Below, piece by piece: positions 33,783 to 42,998 of a DNA stretch of 64,000 bases. A model generated the notes under the pieces. It was not told where the DNA came from, made no database searches, and saw only the letters and a list, made by a program, of their open reading frames with translations. The stretch lies in contig OY829369.1 of NCBI GenBank assembly GCA_963691775.1, positions 806,001 through 870,000 of the forward strand. Reading direction: 5' to 3'. A program made the translations under genes and the position numbers. This DNA comes from JAZBPO01 sp963691775 (lineage in GTDB: Bacteria; Pseudomonadota; Gammaproteobacteria; Pseudomonadales; Azotimanducaceae). Every line of letters starts with the position of its first letter. Position 1 is the first letter of the stretch.

Positions 33783-36086
33783 TCACTCAGCGACGATGCG
33801 TACGCCGATCTGGTCGACGAGCACCGTGCCCGCCGACGCACCGTCAAAGCGCATGCGCACGGCCCGCAGATCGCGCGGATCGGCTTCCAGCGGTATTTCC
33901 ACCGTCTGCAGCACGGCTTCCCATGTGTGCGTGTAGCGCGCCCGATTCAGCGCCTGCGACTTGAGGTACTGAACGTGCATGGGCGGCGCCACGCGCGCCA
34001 GTGAGCGCCCGTCGTAGCGAAGCGTGCGTCCGGAGGCATCCTCCACTTCAACCGTGAACGCCAGGGCGGTATCCCGGGCGTCCGATTCGACGACCGGCGA
34101 ATCCGATGCGGCCGAGCGCGCCCCTTCGTCTTCATCAGGCTCATTGTCCGGCGCGCGCTCTGGAGACGGTGCGATCTCGAAGCTGAGCACGCGCCGGCGG
34201 CCGTCCACCTCCATCTTCAGGCCTTCGGGCATTTCAAGGGTGTACTCGGGCGCACTGCCAGCGCGCCATCCGAGCACCGCGGCGGCGCTGCCCTGAAGGC
34301 GCCCGTCGCGATGGGTCAGCGCCTCTTCGCGCCACAGCGCGAGACCGCTTGCGGAGATGCGAACGTCGGCGCGGCTGGCACTGGTGACGTCGATGTCCTC
34401 CTCGAAGTCCGCGATCGGGGCGAAGCTCGCATCCGTATAGCGGTGCACGTAGATCCCCTCGGGGAGCCAATCCTTGCCGACCCGCGGATCGCGAAAGAAG
34501 GCGCGATAGCGATCATCGTCGTGAAGCGTCGACTCCAGGAACGCAGCAATCGAAACCGCAGCGATCCTGCGCTGAACGTCGGCATCGATGATCGGCGCCA
34601 GGTTCAACAGCCATGCGCCCGGCGGGCCGTAATCCTTCCGGCCCCACCCTTCGTTGAACTGGCCATGATTGGCGCCGTGCACGTAGAGCCCGGCCTTGAA
34701 ATAGGGCGAACCTTCCGAGAGTTCGATGCGGTTGTATTGGCGCAGGCCATGGAAGGCCGGCTCATCGGCGTCATAGCTCCCCTGCAGGGCGAAGAAGCTG
34801 ACGTCATCGAGCTCGACGCGTCGGTGATAGCGCTGGTCGACCTGGGCGATGGCCACCAGCGCGCTGATGTCGAAGCCGTAGTCGAATGCGATGGTGGCGT
34901 CATCAGGGTGGTGCGCGAGCGCGTTGAAGGCGTGCGCGATGGAAACCGCTTCACCGCCGCGCGAGTGGCCAACGAGCGCGATTCGATCGAGGTCGACGCG
35001 GCCGGCGAAGGGATGATCCTCCGTCCTGCTCCAGTCCCGCCAGAGCGCGAGATGCTCGAGCAAGAGCCAACCGCGGACCGCCATCTCCTTGCCGCGGAAG
35101 TCTCCGCTCCAGCTTCCGTTGATGTAGTTCTCGTCAACAGACACGACGATGAAGCCGCGCGAGGCGAGCAATTCACCGAGATAGGCGTAGCCCGGATCGG
35201 ACACGTCAACCATCGAATGGTTGCCGTGCACGATCAGCACCAGCGGAAAGGGCCCCTCCCCGACCGGCGCCCAGACGAGGCCGTTGAGCGGTGCCTCGGA
35301 CAGATCGAAACCCCAGTAGCGTTCCCGAACCGAGCCGCGGAGCCCCTTCCACTCGGGCAGCAGCGCGCGCGCATCGACGGCGCGCGACTCCAGATCACGC
35401 GCCTTGCCGAATTCCGGGCGACGCGCGTTTCGTCCTGCCCCGTAGGACACCCGTTCGACCTCGTAGGTGCCTGCGCTTCCCGGGTTGGGGGCATCAACGA
35501 AAGCCGCCGCGTCCGCCACGGCCGGACCGATGGTGCGAAACGTCGTCGGATGGGGATCCCGGCCATCGGTCACGAGCGAGAGCACGATGCCGACTGCTGT
35601 CACGCACGCCGCAGCCGCGAGCGCGAACAGGCGCAAGCCCCCGGGAACGAAGGCGAGGGCGAAGGCGTCCTTGCGCGAGCGCGCCACAACCACCGTAAGG
35701 AGCGCAACCGCGAGCACCAGCACAGCGAGCGCCGAAACAGAAAGCCCGGTCAGCGGCGCCAACCCGCTGCGCCAGGCGCTGGGGGCGCGCACCAGGCGCC
35801 AGAGCTCGGCCATGGACCACTGGTCGAAGACCAGCAGAGTGGTCAGCACGGCGAGCGCGAGGGTCACGGCCTCAGCCGGCATGTTCCGCAGCGTGCCGAC
35901 GAGCCCGCGCAGGAGGCGATGGCTCACCCAGAGCACGGCGCCCCCGGTGAGGGCGCCCAGAACGAACTCGATGAGATCGGCCTGGCCTGTCTCGGTCAAT
36001 GCGCCCCGAAGGCCGCAAACGAACAGCACCGCCAACACGGCGGCGCGCATGCCGAGGTGCCAGGCACCCCGATTCGCATCGCTCAT
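33783..36086 (-). CDS. Membrane-anchored alpha/beta hydrolase
   Basis: The 767-residue protein has an N-terminal block of about five membrane segments (residues 14-190). A large alpha/beta-hydrolase domain follows: oxyanion-type VLIVHGNHSMVDV, the nucleophile elbow ALVGHSRGGEAV (Ser in GHSRGG) and a probable catalytic His in HGANHGQFNEGWG. A beta-rich C-terminal part contains an acidic linker (NEPDEDEG). The hydrolase domain is expected in the periplasm; substrate and enzyme class (lipase, esterase, peptidase) are unknown. The start at 36086 (MSDANRGAWH) follows GAGGGCTCC and is 10 bases after the stop of sortilin-like gene C, so the two are very likely co-transcribed. Confidence 0.8.
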   Translation of the reverse strand: MSDANRGAWHLGMRAAVLAVLFVCGLRGALTETGQADLIEFVLGALTGGAVLWVSHRLLRGLVGTLRNMPAEAVTLALAVLTTLLVFDQWSMAELWRLVRAPSAWRSGLAPLTGLSVSALAVLVLAVALLTVVVARSRKDAFALAFVPGGLRLFALAAAACVTAVGIVLSLVTDGRDPHPTTFRTIGPAVADAAAFVDAPNPGSAGTYEVERVSYGAGRNARRPEFGKARDLESRAVDARALLPEWKGLRGSVRERYWGFDLSEAPLNGLVWAPVGEGPFPLVLIVHGNHSMVDVSDPGYAYLGELLASRGFIVVSVDENYINGSWSGDFRGKEMAVRGWLLLEHLALWRDWSRTEDHPFAGRVDLDRIALVGHSRGGEAVSIAHAFNALAHHPDDATIAFDYGFDISALVAIAQVDQRYHRRVELDDVSFFALQGSYDADEPAFHGLRQYNRIELSEGSPYFKAGLYVHGANHGQFNEGWGRKDYGPPGAWLLNLAPIIDADVQRRIAAVSIAAFLESTLHDDDRYRAFFRDPRVGKDWLPEGIYVHRYTDASFAPIADFEEDIDVTSASRADVRISASGLALWREEALTHRDGRLQGSAAAVLGWRAGSAPEYTLEMPEGLKMEVDGRRRVLSFEIAPSPERAPDNEPDEDEGARSAASDSPVVESDARDTALAFTVEVEDASGRTLRYDGRSLARVAPPMHVQYLKSQALNRARYTHTWEAVLQTVEIPLEADPRDLRAVRMRFDGASAGTVLVDQIGVRIVAE

Positions 36087-36096
36087 GCCGGAGCCC

Positions 36097-39000
36097 TCAC
36101 CGCTCAGGCAGATCCGGGAGCTTGAGTACGGAGAGCCCTTCGCTGGAAATCTGCCGCTCGAGCGCCGGCAACGCATCGCGCCAGAGCACCGCGAGGGCGT
36201 CCAGCTCTTCGCTGATCTCGGCGGACAACTCCGCCTTCACCGCCAGGGCCTGTGCGGTCGGCGCGGCATCGCCTGCCGCAACACCGCGCATGAGGCTCGT
36301 CAGCTTGTTGTTGAGCCGGATCGGGAAGTTGAGCGGATCCTGACGACTCTGATTCTTCGTCTGATACAGGCGCGCTTCGATCGTGCTCGCACTTTCGAGG
36401 AACGCGTCGATAGCAGCGATCGAATCGGCAGAGGTGGTCTCATCGAGGCGTCCCTTGACCCCCTCAAGCTGCGTACGTATCGCCCTGATGCGAACGATTT
36501 CGTCGTGGGTGCGCGTAAGCAGATCACGGGCTTCCCGGACGAAATCGAACTGCGCAGCGAAGTCCTCGGCCGTCGACGAGGAACGCGGATCGGGCAGCAC
36601 CTCGAAGGCAACCTCCTGAACCTCGCCTCCCACGGTCAGGCGCGCTCGATAGGCACCCGGAACCGCCTGCGGTCCTTCGCGCATGTCCGCCCACATGATC
36701 AGATCGTCGAAGCGCGACATGCCCGGATAGCGGAGGTCCCAGACGTGACGGTTCAGACCGGCGTCGGCGGTCAGCACATCCGTCCGCAAGGGCGCGTTGC
36801 GGCCGCCGCCTTCCGGCGCTTCCTCCGGCGCTTCCTCCGGCGCACGCGACCAGGTCCAGATCGCCTCGTCGCTGCCGTCCTCGAACACAGCCAGTTCCAG
36901 TACGGCGTCATCGTCCGGAACCGTCTCCAGCGCGTAGAAGAAGGTCACGCCGGGATGAGGATTGGTGCCATTCGCCCCCGCATCCGACGCGCGTCCGCCC
37001 GCAGACAGGCGGTAGGACACGCCAGGCGTGTACAGGCGCGTACCCTCGCCCTCGAACTGGCGCAGGACCGCCAGATCATCGAGCACCCAGTAGCCCCGCC
37101 CCTGGGTCGCGGCGATCAGATCATCCTCTCGGATGGCGAGGTCCGTAATGGGCACGAGCGGCAGGTCGAGCTGCAGGGGCGCCCAATTGCGGCCGTCGTC
37201 GAACGAGTGGTACAGACCGAACTCGGTGCCCGCATAGAGCAGGCCCCGACGCACGGGATCGGCCCGCACGACGCGGGTGAAGTGCGTGCGCGGAATGCCG
37301 CGATCGATGCGCGTCCAGCGCGCACCCCAATCGGAGGTCTTGAACAGGATCGGTTCGAAGTCGTCAGACTTGTAGCGCGTCGCTGCGACGTAGGCACCCC
37401 CGGGTTCGAAGGGATCGATCTCGATGCTGTTGATTTGCGCCCACTCCGGCATGCGACGAGGCGTCACGTCGGTCCAACTCTCGCCGCCGTCTCGCGTCAG
37501 CTGCACGAGGCCGTCGTCCGAGCCGGCCCACATCACGCCTGCTTCATGCTGCGACTCGGCGAGCGCGAACACCGTGCCGTAGTACTCGATGCTCGTGTTG
37601 TCCTTGGTGATCGGACCGCCGGACGAGCCCATGCGCGTCTCATCATTGCGGGTCAGATCGTCGCTGATCGCCGTCCAGCTCCGGCCCAGATCGTCACTGC
37701 GGAACACGCGCTCGGCTGCCACGAAGAGCACGTCCGGATCGTGCTGCGAGAACGCGATGGGAAAGTTCCACTGGAACCGATGGCGCAGGTCTGCCGCGGC
37801 CCAGCCCATGGGATTGTCCGGCCACACGTCGATGGAGCGCTGGATGCCCGTGCGGTGATCGATCACGCGCAGGAAGCCGCCATAGGAGCCGCCGACCACG
37901 ATGTCCGGATCGTCCGGCTTGGCCACGATGTGTCCGCTCTCACCCCCTGCCGTCGGTTCCCAATCGCGGGGTCCGATGACGCCGCCACGGGCCGAGCGGG
38001 TCCGAATGCGCACCGCGCTGTTGTCCTGCTGACCACCGAGCAGACGATAGGGGAAGGCGGAATCCGTCGACACGCGATACATCTGCGCCGTCGGCTGATT
38101 GCTTTGAGTCGACCAGGTTGCGCCTCGGTCGTAGGACACGTTAGCGCCGCCGTCGTTCGACTCGATCATGCGCAGCGGATCGGCCGGATCGATCCAGAGG
38201 TCGTGGTTGTCGCCGTGGGGCGTGGCGATGGTCGCGAAGGACTTGCCGCCGTCCTTGGAATGGTGGAAGCGCACGTTCAGCACGTAAACCGACTCGGCGT
38301 CGGCCGGATCCGCGTAGATGCGTGAGTAGTACCAGGCGCGCTGGCGCAGATTACGGTCTTCGCTGACGCGCGCCCAACTCTCTCCGCCGTCGCGGGAACG
38401 CAGCACGCCCCCGTCCGCCGCCTCGACGATCGCGTAAAGGTTGTCGTTGTCCGTGGGCGACACGGCAATGCCGATGATGCCGAGCGGCGCGCCGGGGAAG
38501 CCGTCGTTCTCGCTGAGCAATGTCCAGCTGTCGCCGCCGTCCACGCTCTTCCAAAGGCCCGAACCCTCGCCGCCGCTCTCGAGGCTGTAGGGCGTGCGCC
38601 GAACACGCCAGATGCTCGCGTAGAGCACGCGCGAATTCGTCGGATCCATCACCAGGTCGACGGCACCGGCGTGCTCGTTCACATACAGGACCTTCTCGAA
38701 GGTCTCGCCGCCATCCCGGCTGCGATAGACCCCACGCATCTCGTTCGGCCCGAAGAGATGGCCCATGGCCGCGACGTAGATCAGGTCAGGGTTCTTCGGA
38801 TGAATCCGGATGCGCGAGATGTGCTGGCTGTCCGCAAGACCGAGCTTCACCCAGCTGTCGCCGGCATCGGTGGACTTCCACAGGCCATCGCCGGGCGAGA
38901 CATTGCCACGAACCGTCTTTTCACCAAGGCCGACGTAGACCACGTTCGGGTCCCACTCGGACACCGCAACTGCACCAACGGAGCCACCGAAGAAGCCATC

Positions 39001-39258
39001 GGAGACGTTTTCCCAGCTCGCCCCCCCGTTTGCCGTCTTCCACACGCCTCCCCCCGTTGCACCCATGTAATAGGTTTCACGGTCCTGAGGAACGCCCGCG
39101 ACGGCAGCCGAACGGCCGCCCCGATAAGGACCAACTTCGCGCCATTCGAGCGCTTTCAGATGCGGCGGAAAGCTGTCGCGGTCGACGTCCGCGTAGGCGC
39201 CTCCCGCTAGACCGGCGAGCAGCGCGAGCAGCGCAACGAGACGGACTGACCAGACCAT
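36097..39258 (-). CDS. Exported sortilin/BNR-repeat (VPS10-like) protein C
   Basis: The 1053-residue protein has a signal peptide (MVWSVRLVALLALLAGLAGG). About eleven Asp boxes include VWKTANGGASW, VYRSRDGGETF, LWKSVDGGDSW, VLRSRDGGESW and VFRSDDLGRSW. The N-terminal EWREVGPYRGGRSAAVAG parallels EYRNIGPTRGGRVTAVAG in protein A, so A and C are the closest pair. The propeller is followed by a segment with a short repeated EEAPEEAPE stretch, an Ig-like domain (RHVWDLRYPGM) and a helical C-terminus. Function is unknown; export to periplasm or surface is predicted. It is co-transcribed with the membrane-anchored hydrolase. The start is set by MVWSVRL after AAGGAAA; the longer upstream frame is not protein-like. 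Confidence 0.85.
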   Translation of the reverse strand: MVWSVRLVALLALLAGLAGGAYADVDRDSFPPHLKALEWREVGPYRGGRSAAVAGVPQDRETYYMGATGGGVWKTANGGASWENVSDGFFGGSVGAVAVSEWDPNVVYVGLGEKTVRGNVSPGDGLWKSTDAGDSWVKLGLADSQHISRIRIHPKNPDLIYVAAMGHLFGPNEMRGVYRSRDGGETFEKVLYVNEHAGAVDLVMDPTNSRVLYASIWRVRRTPYSLESGGEGSGLWKSVDGGDSWTLLSENDGFPGAPLGIIGIAVSPTDNDNLYAIVEAADGGVLRSRDGGESWARVSEDRNLRQRAWYYSRIYADPADAESVYVLNVRFHHSKDGGKSFATIATPHGDNHDLWIDPADPLRMIESNDGGANVSYDRGATWSTQSNQPTAQMYRVSTDSAFPYRLLGGQQDNSAVRIRTRSARGGVIGPRDWEPTAGGESGHIVAKPDDPDIVVGGSYGGFLRVIDHRTGIQRSIDVWPDNPMGWAAADLRHRFQWNFPIAFSQHDPDVLFVAAERVFRSDDLGRSWTAISDDLTRNDETRMGSSGGPITKDNTSIEYYGTVFALAESQHEAGVMWAGSDDGLVQLTRDGGESWTDVTPRRMPEWAQINSIEIDPFEPGGAYVAATRYKSDDFEPILFKTSDWGARWTRIDRGIPRTHFTRVVRADPVRRGLLYAGTEFGLYHSFDDGRNWAPLQLDLPLVPITDLAIREDDLIAATQGRGYWVLDDLAVLRQFEGEGTRLYTPGVSYRLSAGGRASDAGANGTNPHPGVTFFYALETVPDDDAVLELAVFEDGSDEAIWTWSRAPEEAPEEAPEGGGRNAPLRTDVLTADAGLNRHVWDLRYPGMSRFDDLIMWADMREGPQAVPGAYRARLTVGGEVQEVAFEVLPDPRSSSTAEDFAAQFDFVREARDLLTRTHDEIVRIRAIRTQLEGVKGRLDETTSADSIAAIDAFLESASTIEARLYQTKNQSRQDPLNFPIRLNNKLTSLMRGVAAGDAAPTAQALAVKAELSAEISEELDALAVLWRDALPALERQISSEGLSVLKLPDLPER

Positions 39259-39451
39259 GGGATTTCCTTTTTTCTTTCTGGAACGGCGATTCGGCGGCAG
39301 CCTAGCACGCAGCCCTGCAGGCCCAGGATGCACCCTATGCGAGGCGCGATCGGCAATCAGAGCCGCGGGCGCCCCAGTGTGAGCCCTCCTCCCCTTGGAG
39401 CCGCCGGGCGCCGTGACTATGGTGGGCGTACGCATCCCAAGGACCGTCCCC

Positions 39452-40081
<630 letters not shown>

Positions 40082-40098
40082 CCATGGGGAGAGAGGGC

Positions 40099-40929
40099 AT
40101 GGGGGAGAAAACCCGACGCACGGCGCTGATCACGGGCGCTGCCCGCGGCATAGGTCGCGCCATCGCAGAAGCATTCGCGGCCGCAGACTGGAACCTCGTG
40201 ATTGCAGATCTTGGCGCGTCGACGCCTGACGCCGCGGTCGACTACGAGCTTTCCGGTCCGGATGAACTGACCGCTACGGCCCGCGCCCTGGACAGCATTG
40301 GCGCCGGCTCCACGATCGCCTCGGCCACCGATGTCACGCTGACAACCGATTGCCAGAGAGCGGTCGAACGCGCACGAGCGGCTTTCGGCGGCCTAGACCT
40401 CCTCGTGAACAACGCCGGCATCGTTACTTCGGGACCCATCGAATCCGTGTCGGAAGCCGCCTGGGATCGCACGCTCGACGTAAACACCAAGGGGGCCTTC
40501 CTGATGAGTCAGGCCGCTCTACCTGCGATGGGCGACGGCGCCTCGATCATCCAGATCGCATCGATCGCAGGCCGCAGCGGCTATCCGAACATGGTTCCCT
40601 ACTGCGCATCGAAATTCGCGGTCGTCGGCATGACCAAGGCCATGGCCGCCGAGCTCGCGCCGCGGGGCGTCCGCGTCAACGCGATCTGCCCCGGCATCCT
40701 CGGTACGGCAATGTGGATCGAGCATCTGCTCGATCGGACCGGCGGCGACGTGCAGGACGAGAGCAGCGAGGCACGCTCGGTGCGTTTCGAGGCGCTGATG
40801 GCGGAGCAGATTCCGCTGGGACGCTCACAGACGCCCGCGGATATCGCCGAAGCAGCCCTGTACCTGGCTTCGGCTCATAACGTCACGGGCAGCGTCCTCA
40901 CCGTCGATGGTGGGCTGACACCCGCCTGA
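40099..40929 (+). CDS. Short-chain dehydrogenase/reductase
   Basis: The 276-residue classical SDR contains the NAD(P)-binding motif TGAARGIGRAIAE, LVNNAGIVTSGPI, the active-site region IIQIASIAGRSG and YCASKFAVVGMTKAMA (YxxxK), and a C-terminal LASAHNVTGSVLTVDGG. It is a cytoplasmic oxidoreductase on an alcohol/ketone substrate; specificity is unknown, and Asp 30-like residues (IADLGAS) favour NAD over NADP. The start at 40099 (MGEKTRRTAL) is chosen because GGGGAGAGAGG lies just before it; an ATG at 40084 is also in frame. It is 17 bases downstream of the YhcB-like gene. Confidence 0.88.
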   Translation: MGEKTRRTALITGAARGIGRAIAEAFAAADWNLVIADLGASTPDAAVDYELSGPDELTATARALDSIGAGSTIASATDVTLTTDCQRAVERARAAFGGLDLLVNNAGIVTSGPIESVSEAAWDRTLDVNTKGAFLMSQAALPAMGDGASIIQIASIAGRSGYPNMVPYCASKFAVVGMTKAMAAELAPRGVRVNAICPGILGTAMWIEHLLDRTGGDVQDESSEARSVRFEALMAEQIPLGRSQTPADIAEAALYLASAHNVTGSVLTVDGGLTPA

Positions 40930-40935
40930 GGCGAG

Positions 40936-41643
40936 TCAGGGCGGCGCATCCAGGGGGCCGCCGCAGCCGACGAAACTCTGATCGTCCAGGGTTACTTCCA
41001 CGCGCGCCGGGAAGCTGCGGTCGCCGTCGTCCACACAGGGCTCATAGCGCACATCGACCGTCAGATGATGCGCTCCCGCGCGCCCCTGCCAGCGGACAGC
41101 GGCCGCGGACCCGGAAACGGAGACATCGCTGAACGCTCGACGATCCCCACCCCAGGCACCCACCCAGGCGAGTCGCTCCGGATACACGTCGACAGACCAG
41201 CCGGGTTCATTGCCCTGGCCGCGAAACACGGCACCAAGGCTTGCCGCGCGAAGGGCCGAGGTGAGGTCGGGTGCCCGCCGGCAGCGCAGTGCCCGCGCGC
41301 CCTGCGCGAACACGGCAACATCGCCGTCCACCTCCATGCGCGTGCTGTCACGCGACCAGCTTGCACCGGCTTCACGCCGATCCGCTTGCAGCACGAAGCG
41401 TTCCCGAGCGAGGCCGACCGCAAGTGCGCCGGAGGATGATTCGTAGCGCGTATGCAGCGTGGAGCCGTCCTCGCAACGCCACCCGAGAAGCGTCGCAGCG
41501 GCACCGATTTCAGGCGGTCGTGGGGCGGGCTGCACCCTCTGAGCAGGCGCTGGCGCTTCCTCGGGCGTATCCGCGGCGCACCCGGCAAGGCACGCGAGGA
41601 GCAAGCACGTGCCGACGATCGACAAATAGTCGCTGCGAATCAT
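40936..41643 (-). CDS. MliC/COG3650-like lipoprotein
   Basis: The 235-residue exported lipoprotein has a signal peptide ending in the lipobox LAGC (Cys 22). After a Pro/Ala-rich linker, the WRCEDGSTLHTRYES block is characteristic of MliC-type C-type-lysozyme inhibitors. The second half contains FRGQGNEPGWSVDVYPERL, the signature of the COG3650 family. So an MliC-like domain appears joined to a COG3650-like domain. It probably sits on the inner face of the outer membrane; lysozyme inhibition is possible but unproven. The start codon overlaps the stop of the TrpF-like gene (ATGA), making it the last gene of a three-gene operon. Confidence 0.78.
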   Translation of the reverse strand: MIRSDYLSIVGTCLLLACLAGCAADTPEEAPAPAQRVQPAPRPPEIGAAATLLGWRCEDGSTLHTRYESSSGALAVGLARERFVLQADRREAGASWSRDSTRMEVDGDVAVFAQGARALRCRRAPDLTSALRAASLGAVFRGQGNEPGWSVDVYPERLAWVGAWGGDRRAFSDVSVSGSAAAVRWQGRAGAHHLTVDVRYEPCVDDGDRSFPARVEVTLDDQSFVGCGGPLDAPP

Positions 41644-42341
41644 GCCGTGAGGCCCTCAGCGGCAAAGGCGCTCCGCGCCGCTGCGACAAACGCTGCAACG
41701 CGCCGAGGATCCTTGCGGCCGTCCGGGCCTTCTACGCGACTGTGTGCATCGACCGCCGCCGGGCGCACGGCCGCAATGGCGGCCGCAACGTTCTCTGCGT
41801 CGAGCCCCCCTGCCAGGATCACCGGGAGATCGGATGCTTCGACCGCGGCACGACTTGCGGACCAGTCATGGGTCAGACCTGTCGCGCCACGCCGGCCCGT
41901 CGCGGAATCGAAGGTGTCGGTGATGAAGGCATGCACATGGGGCGAGAACGCCCGGATCTGCTCCGGCACATCATCAGCACCGATCACCAGTGCCTTGATG
42001 AGCCCGAGACGCGGACGGAGCGCTCGCAAACGGGCGGCTTCGTCAGCCACAACGGCCCCGTGCAGCTGCACCCAGTCGCAGGCGAGCGTATCGGCGAGGC
42101 CCGCGATCTCTTCGGCATCTACAGCGTAGGTGATGAGCACCGTGCCGATGCGCCCGGCAACTGAAGCGAAGAGTGTCCGCGCATCGGCTTCCGCCAGGTC
42201 CTCGCGCCCATCCGGCAGGCGGAGCGGCAGGCCGACAAAGTCGGCGCCGCATTCGATCAACAGCTCCGCCTCGGCGAGGTCGTGAACGCCCGCGATCTGC
42301 ACGGCCCCCTGCAATGCATCAACGTCTACGGGGCCGGCCAT
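41640..42341 (-). CDS. TrpF-like (phosphoribosylanthranilate isomerase fold) protein lacking catalytic Cys
   Basis: The 233-residue TIM-barrel protein is related to TrpF. It contains VQLHG, ITDTF (Asp 142, equivalent to the general-acid Asp) and the phosphate-binding PVILAGGLDAENV with VDAHSRVEGPDGRKD. The N-terminal motif that reads KICG(I/L) in true TrpF is QIAGV here (residues 15-19), so the general-base Cys is Ala 17. It is therefore doubtful as a tryptophan-pathway enzyme, and no other trp gene is near. It may act on a different ribose-phosphate-type or aldose substrate. Its start overlaps the Nudix stop by one base (TGATG) and its stop overlaps the lipoprotein start. Confidence 0.78.
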   Translation of the reverse strand: MAGPVDVDALQGAVQIAGVHDLAEAELLIECGADFVGLPLRLPDGREDLAEADARTLFASVAGRIGTVLITYAVDAEEIAGLADTLACDWVQLHGAVVADEAARLRALRPRLGLIKALVIGADDVPEQIRAFSPHVHAFITDTFDSATGRRGATGLTHDWSASRAAVEASDLPVILAGGLDAENVAAAIAAVRPAAVDAHSRVEGPDGRKDPRRVAAFVAAARSAFAAEGLTA

Positions 42342-42874
42342 CACCCTGCGCTGCCCGCCTCATCGAGCCGTTCCATGGCCGCTGCGACGGTGGGAAAGGA
42401 GAGCGTCTCCTGCCGTGCAGCGAAAGGGGTGCGCCAGATCGCACCGGCCACGTCGTCTGCGAAGACAAGCGGTGGCCGCGCCGGCAATCGCACCTCGAAA
42501 TAGACGTCCGACGTGCGATAGGTCGTGCCCTCGAAGGGGTAGCGGTTCGTCGACGAGAACAAATAGCGCAGACGATCCGCATCAAGGGCGAGCCCGAGCT
42601 CCTCTCTCACCTCGCGGCATACGGCGTCCTCGAGGGTCTCGTCCGGATCAACGAATCCTCCCGGCAGATCGAAGGTCCCGGCACGCGGCGCGTGCGCGCG
42701 CTCAGCGAGCAGAATCTCGTCGCCTACCCGAATCACAGCCGCCACGGCGACCGCAACATTGTGGAAATAGCGGAAGCCGCAGGCCCTGCAGCGGATGGCT
42801 TTGTCGCCCTCGAAGTAGAGCGGCGCTGCGGTACAGACGGGGCAGTGACGGAAGGCAGCGAGGTCAGCGTGCAT
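42341..42874 (-). CDS. Nudix hydrolase with N-terminal zinc ribbon
   Basis: The 177-residue protein begins with a short zinc ribbon (HCPVC ... CRACGFRYFHN), then a Nudix domain with the complete Nudix box GGFVDPDETLEDAVCREVREELGL (split here: GGFVDPDETLE then REVREELG). This layout resembles NudC-like and other NUDIX proteins that hydrolyse nucleoside diphosphate linkages such as NADH or ADP-sugars. The QPWPFPxS-type motif of NudC was not seen, so specificity is open. The ATG at 42874 (MHADLAAF) is the first in a sensible position. It is the first gene of an overlapping operon and divergent from the P450 gene. Confidence 0.85.
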   Translation of the reverse strand: MHADLAAFRHCPVCTAAPLYFEGDKAIRCRACGFRYFHNVAVAVAAVIRVGDEILLAERAHAPRAGTFDLPGGFVDPDETLEDAVCREVREELGLALDADRLRYLFSSTNRYPFEGTTYRTSDVYFEVRLPARPPLVFADDVAGAIWRTPFAARQETLSFPTVAAAMERLDEAGSAG

Positions 42875-42998
42875 GGGCAGCCCTGGCAGGATCGGCAGCA
42901 CTTCAGCATTCCCGACAAGCTGCCGCAAGCCGTAGGCGTTGCCTGCGCGCGCGGGATTCGCTATCAACGCCGGGAATCCGAGCAGATGGAATGCAAGC

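Noticed and set aside
35467..38325. A 952-codon plus-strand open frame opposite sortilin-like gene C and the hydrolase
   Set aside because: Composition is Arg/Ala-rich with no recognisable fold, and it lies antisense to two genes with clear signal peptides and repeats.
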